From Gemmatimonadota bacterium (lineage in GTDB: Bacteria; Gemmatimonadota; Gemmatimonadetes; Gemmatimonadales; Gemmatimonadaceae): 49,505 nt of DNA. This document shows, piece after piece, positions 16,201 to 23,885 of this stretch; the stretch's first letter is position 1, and each line of letters starts with the position of its first letter. Where the stretch lies: the NCBI GenBank assembly GCA_016714015.1, contig JADJNZ010000015.1, forward strand, positions 1-49,505, written 5' to 3'. The position numbers were made by a program, and so were the translations under genes. The notes beneath the pieces are model-generated. The model was not told the DNA's origin, made no database searches, and saw only the letters and a list, made by a program, of their open reading frames with translations.

Positions 16201-16334
16201 GCATAACGTCAAGTTGTGCCGCGGCCGCTTTCATAAAATGCGGTTGGGCGGCCGCGCCGTACCGAAAGGTACGACAAGGCGCGGCCGCCCACCTGCTACA
16301 CTAGACGGCCGTCGGTCACCAACTGCCGTTAGGC
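16201..16334 (-). other. attC site with hybrid inner arms
   Basis: The boxes are GCATAAC and GTTAGGC, with normal outer arms. The left inner arm GCGGTTGGGCGGCCGCGCC belongs to one sub-family. The right inner arm ends GCGGCCGCCCACCTGC, which pairs with GCAGGTGGGCGGCCGC of another sub-family. The base of the inner stem is therefore mismatched (GCGGTT against CACCTGC). This looks like a mosaic of two parental sites. Confidence 0.93.
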
Positions 16335-16356
16335 CGAGTGCGCACCGATGCCGACC

Positions 16357-16986
16357 TCACCTGGTCGAGCTAGCCGCTTTCCATTCGAAGGATCCGATAA
16401 TTCCCTCGCCGACTCGTTGCGCCCGCTGTCGATCCCACGACTCTAGACCGTTGGCGATGTAGGTCAAGACGACAATCGTCGAGTCGCGCGCGAAGACGAA
16501 GTGGCGCACCCAGCAGTCGCCGCAAGGCGGGTCCAGAACTTTCGCCGCCTGCCCATTGAGCGTGGTATCCGTTGCAGGACCGACGAAGAAGAGACTGTCC
16601 TCGTCGAACTCGTGATCATTTAGCGCGCGGCGGACACTGTCCACCCACGCTGCAGCGGATGCGCGTCCGTGCGTGACGATTCTGCTCGCCGCGACGTAGT
16701 AGGCGCCACCCTTCGAGTCCGGATCAACTCGCGGCCCAATGATGCGATCGCCGGGGAGCAGCCAGACTTCATTGCGATTGTCATCGTACTCTACGCGCGC
16801 ATCCGCCGGATGCTTGAGGCTGAAGTCGATGCCGACATACGTCGTCGTGAGCGTCGTCTCGGGCTCCACAGCCGCTGCGGTCTCGCTCGCGATTGGACGC
16901 GACTCGATCTCCGTCTCGCCCGCATCTTCTCGGGCACACGCGGAGCCAAGCAAGACGGCAGATGTGAGTGCGATCAGAAGTCTCAT
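16357..16986 (-). CDS. Cassette-encoded lipoprotein of unknown function
   Basis: This 209-aa protein starts MRLLIALTSAVLLGSACARE, with lipobox LGSAC. The ATG (16986) is only a few bases inside the cassette (GGCCGAAGC before it), with little room for a ribosome-binding site. The mature domain reads TTTYVGIDFSLKHPADARVE, then VWLLPGDRIIGPRVD, CGDCWVRHFVFARDSTIVVL and ERVGEGIIGSF-like ends. Such small domains with a late Phe-x-Val-x-Leu strand recall PsbP/DUF1795-like folds, but I cannot assign it. It is probably membrane-anchored and periplasmic. Confidence 0.75.
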   Translation of the reverse strand: MRLLIALTSAVLLGSACAREDAGETEIESRPIASETAAAVEPETTLTTTYVGIDFSLKHPADARVEYDDNRNEVWLLPGDRIIGPRVDPDSKGGAYYVAASRIVTHGRASAAAWVDSVRRALNDHEFDEDSLFFVGPATDTTLNGQAAKVLDPPCGDCWVRHFVFARDSTIVVLTYIANGLESWDRQRAQRVGEGIIGSFEWKAASSTR

Positions 16987-16992
16987 GCTTCG

Positions 16993-17127
16993 GCCTAACG
17001 TCAAGTTGTGCCGCGGCCGCTTTCATAAAATGCAGGTGGGCGGCCGTGCGATACCGAAAGGTACAAAGGAGCACGGCCGCCCACCTGCTTCCCTGACGCG
17101 GCCGTCGGTCACCAACTGCCGTTAGCC
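16993..17127 (-). other. attC site (long form)
   Basis: The boxes are GCCTAAC and GTTAGCC. The inner stem is GCAGGTGGGCGGCCGTGCG with its complement, and the tip is ATACCGAAAGGTAC. It is almost identical to the sites at 19053 and 21062, and to the undeleted part of the one at 1690. Confidence 0.95.
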
Positions 17128-17143
17128 CGCACGGGCACGGGGC

Positions 17144-17425
17144 TCACTGTGGCGTGAGTGGTCGCGCAATTGAACGCGGCGGCTCCGCTATGGCGCCTTC
17201 CTGGAGTCGCGCCGTGAAGCGCTGCAACTCGCCGGCTCGCTCCACTTCAATGGCTATCGCGTCGAGCGCAGCCTCCATTCGCTCGAAACGCGCTTCCAGC
17301 CCAGCGTTGCCCGCCGACACCTGGAGGCTGCGGAGGCGCACTACGGTGTTCGCTACGACTTTCGCGATGTAGCCGACCGCGACGAATCCGCACGCGATCG
17401 AGAGTACCCACGCCATTGGATCCAT
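17144..17425 (-). CDS. Small membrane-anchored coiled-coil protein (cassette gene)
   Basis: The 93-aa product has one N-terminal membrane segment (MAWVLSIACGFVAVGYIAKV) and then a charged coiled-coil region (FERMEAALDAIAIEVERAGE). It ends in a short Pro/Arg tail. The layout resembles PspB-like or other short bitopic helper proteins, but no specific match is claimed. The ATG at 17425 lies about 58 bases inside the cassette. It is the sole gene here. Confidence 0.7.
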   Translation of the reverse strand: MDPMAWVLSIACGFVAVGYIAKVVANTVVRLRSLQVSAGNAGLEARFERMEAALDAIAIEVERAGELQRFTARLQEGAIAEPPRSIARPLTPQ

Positions 17426-17482
17426 ATCGTCCTACGCGAAGATGTGTCCCCTTCTTACGGCGAACGCGGGCGGCGGGTGTCA

Positions 17483-17615
17483 GGCTAACGTCAAGTTGTG
17501 CTGTGGCCGATTCAATCAATGCGGGTTGGCGGCCACGGCCGACCCTGAGGTACGATGAGGCCGGGGCCGCCAACCCGCTACCCTAGCCGGCCATCAGCAC
17601 CAACTGCCGTTAGCG
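17483..17615 (-). other. attC site (long form)
   Basis: The boxes are GGCTAAC and GTTAGCG. The inner stem is GCGGGTTGGCGGCCACGGCC with a complement reading GGCCGGGGCCGCCAACCCGC. It belongs to the same sub-family as the sites at 17933, 22377 and 23091. Confidence 0.95.
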
Positions 17616-17643
17616 AGCGGTACGCACGGCTCGGCCCGACGGG

Positions 17644-17901
17644 TCAGGCTAGCGTGATCCAGAGGCCAGCGGCCACGGCGAACAGCGCCCCGGTGAGGAG
17701 CGTCCAGCGCAGAGCGCGCTGCGTGACGAACTGACTCGCCGAGCCGAGCACCATCCCGGTGAGTAGGGTGATGGATCCGCTGGACGTCGCGGCCGGCGCG
17801 GCTGAGAAGAAGCGCGCTCCGAGGGCCCAGGCAAGCAGAAGAGCCCAGACCGCAAGGATCGCCATCTCGATGCGTCGATCACGTACAGAGAGAAGGGTCA
17901 T
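17644..17901 (-). CDS. Small integral membrane protein (cassette gene)
   Basis: This 85-aa protein is almost entirely membrane-embedded, with three hydrophobic segments: AILAVWALLLAWALGARFF, ITLLTGMVLGSASQFV and WTLLTGALFAVAAGLWITLA. A short basic N-terminus (MTLLSVRDRRIE) suggests an N-in topology. No family recognised. The start is ATG 17901, about 32 bases from the cassette edge, and the stop lies about 30 bases from the downstream site. Confidence 0.7.
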   Translation of the reverse strand: MTLLSVRDRRIEMAILAVWALLLAWALGARFFSAAPAATSSGSITLLTGMVLGSASQFVTQRALRWTLLTGALFAVAAGLWITLA

Positions 17902-17932
17902 GCCTGCCTCAGCTCGAAGTCCGGGTCCGTCG

Positions 17933-18065
17933 CGCTAACGTCAAGTTGTGCTGTGGCCGATTCCATTAATGCGGGTTGGCGGCCCCGGCCGACCCTGAAG
18001 TACGATGAGGCCGGGGCCGCCAACCCGCTACCCCAGCCGGCCATCAGCACCAACTGCCGTTAGGC
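17933..18065 (-). other. attC site (long form)
   Basis: The boxes are CGCTAAC and GTTAGGC. The inner stem is GCGGGTTGGCGGCCCCGGCC with a full complement, the best-paired member of its sub-family. The outer arms are normal. Confidence 0.95.
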
Positions 18066-18071
18066 GGCGGC

Positions 18072-18722
18072 TCACGGAAGACGGCGCCACGTGCCGCCGT
18101 GCGCGCGGAACCGGGCCGGCCTGCGCGGACTTGCCTCGATGACGGAGCGAGAATCTCGGTTCGGTTCGAGCACGACAACGGTGTCGAAGCTCACCTGCCA
18201 TTCTCCCGCACTCAGCGCGACGGCCAAGTGGCTGAAGGCCGACCCGTCATTCTCATCGTCACGCGAGGATTTGCCAACATCCAGGCGGCCGAGCGCAAGA
18301 AGGCTGTCGCGGAGCACCTCGAATGCCTCGATACCCCAACTCCCTCCTTCGTCACCAAGGTCCGCGAGTGCGAGCACTCGGCCCCGGGCCTCGAACGCGC
18401 GCACGCGTGGCAGGCTCGACTCAAGGAAGCCTCGCGAGAACGAGACTGCGACGAAGGAGCGCCCGTCCGTGGGTCGAAGCAATGCAATGCGCGAACCGAA
18501 GTCACCGTCGCGATCACGCTCGGGCGTCCAGAGTGGAGCGACAGTTCTCTGGGGACCGCAGGCCGCGATTGCTGGCCAGTAGAGGCGGAACCCGAGAGCT
18601 TGCTGCGCCGAGTCGAGCGATGCAGTGCGCGACGCTGGCACTGCGACGCATTCGCGCGCGCGCTGAGCGTTCGCGGCATTAGAGATCGTGGCCACGGCCA
18701 TGGCGATGAACGCCGCCTGCAT
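18072..18722 (-). CDS. Cassette-encoded secreted protein, unknown function
   Basis: This 216-aa protein has a signal peptide (MQAAFIAMAVATISNAANAQ), probably cleaved after ANA or AQ. The mature part includes RALGFRLYWPAIAAC-like and FGSRIALLRPTDGRSFVAV segments and ends in an Arg-rich stretch. At least two cysteines are present. It resembles small Gemmatimonadota periplasmic proteins of unknown role; I cannot name a family. The start is ATG 18722, 27 bases from the cassette edge. The long plus-strand reading frame across it is a GC-bias shadow. Confidence 0.65.
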   Translation of the reverse strand: MQAAFIAMAVATISNAANAQRARECVAVPASRTASLDSAQQALGFRLYWPAIAACGPQRTVAPLWTPERDRDGDFGSRIALLRPTDGRSFVAVSFSRGFLESSLPRVRAFEARGRVLALADLGDEGGSWGIEAFEVLRDSLLALGRLDVGKSSRDDENDGSAFSHLAVALSAGEWQVSFDTVVVLEPNRDSRSVIEASPRRPARFRAHGGTWRRLP

Positions 18723-18748
18723 GTAGCGCTCCAGAGCCTCCTCCGTCC

Positions 18749-18842
18749 GCCTAACGTTGGCTTGTGCTGTGGCCGATTCAATAATGCGGCCGCGGAGCGG
18801 CCGCCATCAATAGCCGGCCATCGGCACCAAGCGGCGTTATGC
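18749..18842 (-). other. attC site (short form)
   Basis: The boxes are GCCTAAC and GTTATGC. The left arm is GTTGGCTTGTGCTGTGGCCG and the right L box is GCACCAAGCGGC. The inner hairpin is only TGCGGCCGCGGAGCGGCCGC, as at 15865-15959. Confidence 0.92.
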
Positions 18843-19052
18843 GAGGCCGCCGCCCGGTCTCAGGGGGCGGACGAATCGCGCGGCGACCCGTCCGCCCTAC
18901 CTAGGGCCGAGGCGCACAGGTCCCGACGGCACGAGCGACGAAGGGCGGACCGGGTCAGTCTCCACGGGTGAGGTGCTGTCGTCATCGTAGTTGCCGTTCA
19001 CCCCAAGCAATCTCGGCCGAGCTTCGATCTCGATCGCGACGGGTGAGGCGCC
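18843..19052. other. Gene-poor cassette, about 210 bp, with a possible mini-ORF
   Basis: No gene of ordinary size fits. A minus-strand frame starting in the upstream attC with TTG reads LTLCGASPVAIEIEARPRLL and later NYDDDSTSPVETDPV before a TAG near 18897. A 24-codon ORF from the ATG inside GTTATGC is another option. An inverted repeat GGGCGGACGGGTCGC / GGGCGGACC-type sequence follows. This is either a very small gene or a non-coding cassette. Confidence 0.4.
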
Positions 19053-19187
19053 GCATAACGTCAAGTTGTGCCGCGGCCGCTTCGATAAAATGCAGGTGGG
19101 CGGCCGTGCGATACCGAAAGGTACGAAGGAGCACGGCCGCCCACCTGCTTCCTTCGCGCGGCCGTCGGTCACCAACTGCCGTTAGCC
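19053..19187 (-). other. attC site (long form)
   Basis: The boxes are GCATAAC and GTTAGCC. The inner stem is GCAGGTGGGCGGCCGTGCG with its complement. It differs by only a few bases from the site at 16993-17127. Confidence 0.95.
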
Positions 19188-19255
19188 GGCGGCGCGCCGA
19201 CGACCCTCGCCGGGCAAGACCCGGCGATTCGCCATTGACGCTCGTGTCTGGCAGT

Positions 19256-19753
19256 CTACTCCGGCAAGGGGTGCCAAGACGTGACTCCGACGCGACGGTC
19301 GTAGTCAGCGCGCTCGAGTTCGGCCAACCGCTGGCGGGCTACACGCAGCGTGAAGCCGCCGTGAAGCGTTCCCTGCTCGAGTATCATCCAGTCGAAGATA
19401 TCCTCCGCTTCGAAGCTCAGGCGGTCGCCAATCTCATGCCACTTCCGCAGCTCACGCGGTACCTCGAAGAAGACTCCCGAGAAGAGCTGCTCGTCGGGAT
19501 GATAGGTAACGGTCGTGAGCCAGAGAAAGACGAAACAGTCCTCGCCAAGTTCATCGGACAGATCAGGGTCGCGGAAGCGGAGCTTGGCGCCGCGTACGTG
19601 TTCACCAGCGCGAGCTACGTGCGCCGCGAAGTGTTGGGTCGTCGCTGCCGCCCGACTGTGAGCGGCCGCCATCTCCTGATCCGACCGCGCGACAGCTCTG
19701 AGAACAGGTTCGTTCCAGGATTCTTCTTCATGTTCGGATGGGGTGCGTGTCAA
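19256..19753 (-). CDS. DUF2314-domain protein (cassette gene)
   Basis: This 165-aa protein carries a DUF2314-like domain in its second half: CFVFLWLTTVTYHPDEQLFS, then GVFFEVPREL, then IGDRLSFEAEDIFDWMILEQ and GTLHGGFTLRVARQRL. The pattern of a Gly-Asp turn followed by D-W-M and G-G-F-T-x-R is typical of the domain, which also occurs in immunity-like and cassette proteins. No enzymatic role is known. The reading starts at TTG 19753 with GGAG at good distance; a later ATG (MAAAHSRAA) is a possible alternative. No signal peptide, so probably cytoplasmic. Confidence 0.8.
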   Translation of the reverse strand: MTRTPSEHEEESWNEPVLRAVARSDQEMAAAHSRAAATTQHFAAHVARAGEHVRGAKLRFRDPDLSDELGEDCFVFLWLTTVTYHPDEQLFSGVFFEVPRELRKWHEIGDRLSFEAEDIFDWMILEQGTLHGGFTLRVARQRLAELERADYDRRVGVTSWHPLPE

Positions 19754-19787
19754 TGAGAAGGCTCCTTCGCGATCGACGGTGTCGTCC

Positions 19788-19921
19788 GGCTAACGTCAAG
19801 TTGTGCTGCGGCCGCTTCCATAAGATGCGGTTGGGCGGCCGTGCGGTACCGTCAGGTACGATAGAGCACGGCCGCCCAACCGCTACCCCAGCGCGGCCGT
19901 CTGCACCAACTGCCGTTAGCC
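19788..19921 (-). other. attC site (long form)
   Basis: The boxes are GGCTAAC and GTTAGCC. The inner stem is GCGGTTGGGCGGCCGTGCG, tipped by GTACCGTCAGGTAC. It is a close relative of the sites at 2396 and 21719. Confidence 0.95.
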
Positions 19922-19940
19922 AGCCCGGCCACGCGACCAG

Positions 19941-20360
19941 CTAGTGTTGCAGCTCCGCCGCGCAATCCAGCTCCACATTGCGCGCGTACTCGATTGCGGC
20001 GACCCCGCGATAGGTTTCACCGGAGTCGTCGTCGCGTAGGACGCCGTTGCAAACAGACGCGAGTGTCGCCGCCGCAACCACGGAAGACACGAGCTCACGC
20101 AAAGCCGAGTGCGTCACGAACATGGCACGGTGCGTTAGGGCCTCCTTTCCGTCAATGCTGTCCTCTGCGCTGACATCAAGGTAGAACTCGAAGCCCGCTG
20201 CCCGCCCATCGTGCAACGCGCCAACGAATCCGGCATCGACGGTTGGGTTGAACTCACGATGCAAGGATACCCGGAATCCGGCCGCGTCGATCGCCCGCTG
20301 CCACTCGTCCCGCGATGGTAGTTGCGGTGCACGCAAGAACACCGAAACTGACACTGACAT
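19941..20360 (-). CDS. Cassette-encoded soluble protein, unknown function
   Basis: This 139-aa protein starts MSVSVSVFLRAPQLPSRDEW. It combines a likely small alpha/beta fold (QRAIDAAGFRVSLHREFNPT; FEFYLDVSAED) with a helical C-terminal half (LRELVSSVVAAATLASVCNG). The layout recalls small immunity-type proteins, but there is no clear match. ATG 20360 is about 15 bases from the cassette edge; the open frame further upstream is attC sequence. It is the single gene of its cassette. Confidence 0.65.
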   Translation of the reverse strand: MSVSVSVFLRAPQLPSRDEWQRAIDAAGFRVSLHREFNPTVDAGFVGALHDGRAAGFEFYLDVSAEDSIDGKEALTHRAMFVTHSALRELVSSVVAAATLASVCNGVLRDDDSGETYRGVAAIEYARNVELDCAAELQH

Positions 20361-20375
20361 CCGCGCTCCTGGTCT

Positions 20376-20509
20376 GGCTAACGTCAAGTTGTGCCGCGGC
20401 CGCTTTCATAAGATGCAGGTGGGCGGCCGCGCCGTACCGAAAGGTACGACAAGGCGCGGCCGCCCACCTGCTTCCCTAGACGGCCGTCGGTCACCAACTG
20501 CCGTTAGAC
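20376..20509 (-). other. attC site (long form)
   Basis: The boxes are GGCTAAC and GTTAGAC. The inner stem GCAGGTGGGCGGCCGCGCC is fully paired, with a tip GTACCGAAAGGTAC. The right box contains the TAA stop of the gene at 20504. Confidence 0.95.
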
Positions 20510-21046
20510 CGCGCCGAGCGCCCGAGCATGCCGCCGCTCCCATTCCGCGATGAAATGCGGGTACCACTCGTCGTCGCTCTCGATGGCCGGCTGCTTGGGT
20601 TCCGCGCCGAAGTAGAACTCACGCACCGCGCGAGAAAAGCCGATGACCGCCTCGCGCCACTCTGCGAGTGGTAGCACCAGTTCCTCGTGCTGCGGGAAGT
20701 GCAGCGCGACGCGGCCGTCGGGTCGATGCCGCACCACCCAGGAGATTCCGTTCGGGCAACCTACATTCCGCACCTCGCGGCGGTCGGCATCGTAGACCAT
20801 GAAGTGGCCACAGCACGGGACAAGCTGATCGCAGGACACGTCCTCTGGGCAGTGGTCGCGCTCGACGGACCGTAGGAGATGCAGGGCGCCGGTGGACACG
20901 GCGTGCCCAGCTTCGGGTTCATCGACATATACCCGTTCGCCATGCGAGACCCGAAGACCGCCATGCGCGCAGAGATCCGAGCTCGGATCGTCGGCGTTGA
21001 GCCAATGCAAGTGGGACAGCTCGATGCGGAATGCTGGTGCGGTCAC
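20504..21046 (-). CDS. Cassette-encoded protein of unknown function, stop codon in attC
   Basis: The product is 180 aa from GTG 21046, read just inside the cassette (VTAPAFRIELSHLHWLNADD). It has several Cys/His residues (SVERDHCPEDVSCDQLVPCC, then NVGCPNGISW), perhaps a metal site. The C-terminal part is Trp- and Glu-rich (DDEWYPHFIAEWERRHARAL). No signal peptide. The stop TAA (20504-20506) lies in the R'' box of the downstream attC. No family recognised; an immunity-like role is only a thought. Confidence 0.65.
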   Translation of the reverse strand: MTAPAFRIELSHLHWLNADDPSSDLCAHGGLRVSHGERVYVDEPEAGHAVSTGALHLLRSVERDHCPEDVSCDQLVPCCGHFMVYDADRREVRNVGCPNGISWVVRHRPDGRVALHFPQHEELVLPLAEWREAVIGFSRAVREFYFGAEPKQPAIESDDEWYPHFIAEWERRHARALGAV

Positions 21047-21061
21047 AGTGTGTATGCGTCG

Positions 21062-21195
21062 GTCTAACGTCAAGTTGTGCTGCGGCCGCTTTCATAAAAT
21101 GCAGGTGGGCGGCCGTGCGATACCGAAAGGTACAAAAGAGCACGGCCGCCCACCTGCTTCCCTAGCGCGGCCGTCTGCACCAACTGCCGTTAGGT
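21062..21195 (-). other. attC site (long form)
   Basis: The boxes are GTCTAAC and GTTAGGT. The inner stem GCAGGTGGGCGGCCGTGCG matches the sites at 16993 and 19053. The right box contains the TAA stop of the gene at 21190. Confidence 0.95.
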
Positions 21196-21672
21196 TGGCG
21201 CGCGCGGGAATCTCTCGGGTTCGAGCCTCGGCAAGTTGAAGTGCCCGATGAGCGGGCCAATGTAGAGCGCTGCGAAGGCGAGGACGATGAGATCGATCCG
21301 GTCGAGGGGGCGAAGGAGCGCGAGGTCGCTCCTGGCCGACGCAACCGCACGAATCATGACGAACAAGTACGGCGTCGCGATGACGGCACCTGCCGCGTAG
21401 TCGCCGAACTTGCCGCGAGCGCGAAGCGGACGTCCGAACGCGCCATAGGCAGCTCCGCTCAGCGCGCCTCCGAGAACCGCTGCGCCGAAGACGGTGATGA
21501 CGACGAGGGGATCTACCTGCGAGACTCGCCCGCCCGAGAGCGCGAACAGAAGTCCGAGCGGAAGGCCGAGCAATAACAGTTTGGTGAAGATGAACAAGAC
21601 CACGAACCCTGCTCCGCGGAGGGCCCAGATTCGCGCGTCGCGCAGCGGCCGAAACTCGTCAGTCACGTCCAC
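21190..21672 (-). CDS. Multi-pass membrane protein (cassette gene), stop codon in attC
   Basis: This 160-aa protein has about four membrane segments: WALRGAGFVVLFIFTKLLLL, LVVITVFGAAVLGGALSGAA, YAAGAVIATPYLFVMI and LIVLAFAALYIGPLIGHF. A short soluble N-terminus (MDVTDEFRPLRDAR) precedes them. The frame ends exactly in the attC box (TAA at 21190-21192). No family can be named. It probably sits in the inner membrane. Confidence 0.7.
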   Translation of the reverse strand: MDVTDEFRPLRDARIWALRGAGFVVLFIFTKLLLLGLPLGLLFALSGGRVSQVDPLVVITVFGAAVLGGALSGAAYGAFGRPLRARGKFGDYAAGAVIATPYLFVMIRAVASARSDLALLRPLDRIDLIVLAFAALYIGPLIGHFNLPRLEPERFPRAPT

Positions 21673-21718
21673 GTCGGCTCCTCACGAATCTCTCGGTAGC
21701 TCGAACTCTGTTCGCTCA

Positions 21719-21852
21719 ACCTAACGTCAAGTTGTGCTGCGGCCGCTTCCATAAGATGCGGTTGGGCGGCCGTGCGGTACCTTCAGGTACGATAAAGCAC
21801 GGCCGCCCAACCGCTACCCCAGCGCGGCCGTCTGCACCAACTGCCGTTAGCC
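21719..21852 (-). other. attC site (long form)
   Basis: The boxes are ACCTAAC and GTTAGCC. The inner stem GCGGTTGGGCGGCCGTGCG is tipped by GTACCTTCAGGTAC. It is almost identical to the site at 19788. Confidence 0.95.
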
Positions 21853-21871
21853 CGTGCGGGCGCCGAGCTCG

Positions 21872-22327
21872 TTACGGCGACGCCTGCAGTCGTGCTTCTA
21901 GCTCCACGGTTCGCACGTGACACCGATCCGCCGTCACGCGCACGCCGCGTCGTTCCCAGAGCTGGTAGCCTGGCCGCCGCACGCGAACGTTATACGTGCC
22001 CTCTCGCTCAGCGCTCTGAAGCGCCCAGAGCGGCATGGTATTGTACATGAGCTGGTCGATCGGAAAGGACACCGAATCTCGATATGCTCCGTCCTCGAGG
22101 ATCAATGTGGAGCCGGCGCCCAGGCCCACGCGCGAGACCGAATCGACGACCGTGACCGCGATCGAGGCGCGCGCTTCCAAGCTGCAGTCGAAGAAGACTC
22201 GATCGGCGTCACAGGCGGCGAACGCGAGTAATGCGGACGCGCCGACACACACACGGCGGGCGGCGCGTCGGTGCGATGTACCGCGCGTGGCGGTGCGCAT
22301 GTCCACGGCACTCAATCGTGATTCCAT
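21872..22327 (-). CDS. Cassette-encoded lipoprotein with an Ig/carboxypeptidase-regulatory-like domain
   Basis: The 151-aa protein has a basic N-terminus, then a signal core and lipobox (VCVGASALLAFAACDAD). The rest, RASIAVTVVDSVSRVGLGAG to YNVRVRRPGYQLWERRGVRV, matches a small carboxypeptidase-regulatory-like beta-sandwich. The closing sequence is VELEARLQASP. Starts at ATG 22327 or at the second Met (MRTATRG) are possible; the latter gives a more usual signal length. The product is probably exported and membrane-anchored. Confidence 0.75.
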   Translation of the reverse strand: MESRLSAVDMRTATRGTSHRRAARRVCVGASALLAFAACDADRVFFDCSLEARASIAVTVVDSVSRVGLGAGSTLILEDGAYRDSVSFPIDQLMYNTMPLWALQSAEREGTYNVRVRRPGYQLWERRGVRVTADRCHVRTVELEARLQASP

Positions 22328-22376
22328 GGCGCTGCGTCTCCTTGGGGCACAGCAACCCGCGATCTCGGTCTCATCG

Positions 22377-22509
22377 GGCTAACGTCAAGTTGTGCTGTGG
22401 CCGATTCAATAGATGCGGGTTGGCGGCCACGGCCGACCCTGCAGTACGATGAGGCCGGGGCCGCCAACCCGCTACCCCAGCCGGCCATCAGCACCAACTG
22501 TCGTTAGGG
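22377..22509 (-). other. attC site (long form)
   Basis: The boxes are GGCTAAC and GTTAGGG. The inner stem is GCGGGTTGGCGGCCACGGCC with its complement. The right L box reads GCACCAACTGTC. The right box provides the stop of the gene at 22504. Confidence 0.94.
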
Positions 22510-23082
22510 CGCACAGAGCACCGACGCGAGAAGTTCGCGTTCACTGCGCCGCAGGGTACCGGATTGCCGAACCGTGCGCATGAACTCCTCAGCCCCGATG
22601 CGAAGTCTCATGAGATCCTCGGGCAGCTCGCCTGTCGCAGGCGCGTCGCCGCTGCCACGGTGGACGAAGACCAAGTGCACGATACCCGCCGGAGTATGCG
22701 CCACCGCTGCGGTTTGGACCGGGACACCGAGGTGCTGCAGGATGATAAACGCGAACCGACCGGCGGCGGCCCACGGGATGAACCCTCCGCGCCGAGAGAT
22801 GGAGATGTGGGCCAGCCACTGGTCGGTCTCCGAGAATCGCTGCTCCGAAAAGAAGAGGGCAACGCCCTCAGATGTCAGCGCAATTCGACGGTCGGTCGGC
22901 GGATGCATCGGGACACCAGTGTCGGCAAACGCGGCCACACGGAGTGCCGGGAGCGTCGCGGCGATCTCGCGCAAGTGCCGATCGGACACGAGCCTTTGCG
23001 CAGCGCGCACTCGCACAGCGACGAAGCGCGCAGCGAGCAATCCGAACACGCACACCACGACTGCGATGGGGATCAAACCCAT
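22504..23082 (-). CDS. Membrane-anchored cassette protein of unknown function, stop codon in attC
   Basis: This 192-aa protein starts MGLIPIAVVVCVFGLLAARF, one N-terminal membrane segment, and then a soluble domain. That domain has TGVPMHPPTDRRIALTSEGV, ALFFSEQRFSETDQWLAHIS and FAFIILQHLGVPVQTA. It ends in SERELLASVLCAP and the TAA (22504-22506) of the attC box. ATG 23082 is about nine bases from the cassette edge. No family recognised. The long open frame to 23181 is attC sequence. Confidence 0.7.
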   Translation of the reverse strand: MGLIPIAVVVCVFGLLAARFVAVRVRAAQRLVSDRHLREIAATLPALRVAAFADTGVPMHPPTDRRIALTSEGVALFFSEQRFSETDQWLAHISISRRGGFIPWAAAGRFAFIILQHLGVPVQTAAVAHTPAGIVHLVFVHRGSGDAPATGELPEDLMRLRIGAEEFMRTVRQSGTLRRSERELLASVLCAP

Positions 23083-23090
23083 GGGTGTCG

Positions 23091-23223
23091 ACCTAACGTC
23101 TAGTTGTGCTGTGGCCGATTCAATCAATGCGGGTTGGCGGCCACGGCCGACCTTGCAGTACGATGAGGCCGGGGCCGCCAACCCGCTACCCTAACCGGCC
23201 ATCTGCACCAACTCTCGTTAGCC
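23091..23223 (-). other. attC site (long form)
   Basis: The boxes are ACCTAAC and GTTAGCC. The left arm is GTCTAGTTGTGC and the right L box GCACCAACTCTC, so both carry single changes. The inner stem is GCGGGTTGGCGGCCACGGCC. Confidence 0.94.
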
Positions 23224-23428
23224 CGACGGAGGGCCGAACCCTCCTGTGCCACCGTGTGGCGTCCCTAGCTGTGCAGACATCGGAGCCAGCGGGATCGGCC
23301 ACTCGCCGCATTCGCCGTCCGGTCAGTGAGACCGCGGCCCCGCGACGTCCACAGACTATCATGGTTCGAGGCCGCGAGCACGGGCCCCCGTGCATCGGCG
23401 GCGGCAACCGTCACTCTGCAAGCCCGAG
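23224..23428. other. Non-coding tail of a cassette
   Basis: About 205 bases follow the stop of the gene at 23429 before the attC at 23091-23223. A minus-strand frame (MPPPMHGGPCSRPRTMIVCG) is open here but runs on through the attC and has no ribosome-binding site. I see no convincing gene. The length is unusual in this array, where stops normally lie within 30 bases of the site. Confidence 0.45.
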
Positions 23429-23875
23429 CTAGCCCGCCCCATCGGTTCGATTCGACAGAAACAGGGGTCCCGAATCGCAGGTCAGCCGACTACCGTCGGG
23501 CAAATCGAGAGTCCAGGTCCAGTCGACTTGGTCTACGATGGCGAGGGCCTGAAGGACAAGCCCGTTCTGAAATCGACACACCAACACCGACGACGGGTCT
23601 ATCAAGACGTTGTCGACAGGATGGCTGTTCGTCACAGCCAACAGTTGACCGCCGACCAAGCACGCGCTTGGGATCTCGTCGTTCATACTGCGGGAGCCTG
23701 ATAGACCGAGTTGCGCGCTCGGAGAAACGCGAAGCTCACTTGCAGACAGCAGCACGCCGCTGTTGAAGCGCACATCCCAGTACGTGATTCCATAAGTCAG
23801 GCGGTCGACGCTCGAGCCGCGCAAGTGCGGAGAGATGAGGGTTGTGGCTGCGGCGGGCGTCAACGGTGTGGGCAT
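23429..23875 (-). CDS. Cassette-encoded protein of unknown function
   Basis: This 148-aa soluble protein starts MPTPLTPAAATTLISPHLRG and contains beta-type stretches (YGITYWDVRFNSGVLLSASE; GQLLAVTNSHPVDNVLIDPS). Two cysteines flank the later part (SACLVGG, VLVCRFQ). No signal peptide is evident. I do not recognise it. The ATG at 23875 is about 11 bases inside the cassette. Confidence 0.6.
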   Translation of the reverse strand: MPTPLTPAAATTLISPHLRGSSVDRLTYGITYWDVRFNSGVLLSASELRVSPSAQLGLSGSRSMNDEIPSACLVGGQLLAVTNSHPVDNVLIDPSSVLVCRFQNGLVLQALAIVDQVDWTWTLDLPDGSRLTCDSGPLFLSNRTDGAG

Positions 23876-23885
23876 TACGCGGTCG

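Noticed and set aside
18099..18971. Plus-strand frame of 290 codons over cassette 18072-18722
   Set aside because: It crosses an attC site and lacks domains; the minus frame has a signal peptide and fits the array orientation.
22504..23181. Longer starts that begin inside attC sites (seen for many cassette genes)
   Set aside because: Their first 20-30 residues are translations of attC arms and repeat among unrelated proteins; internal starts near the cassette edge fit better.
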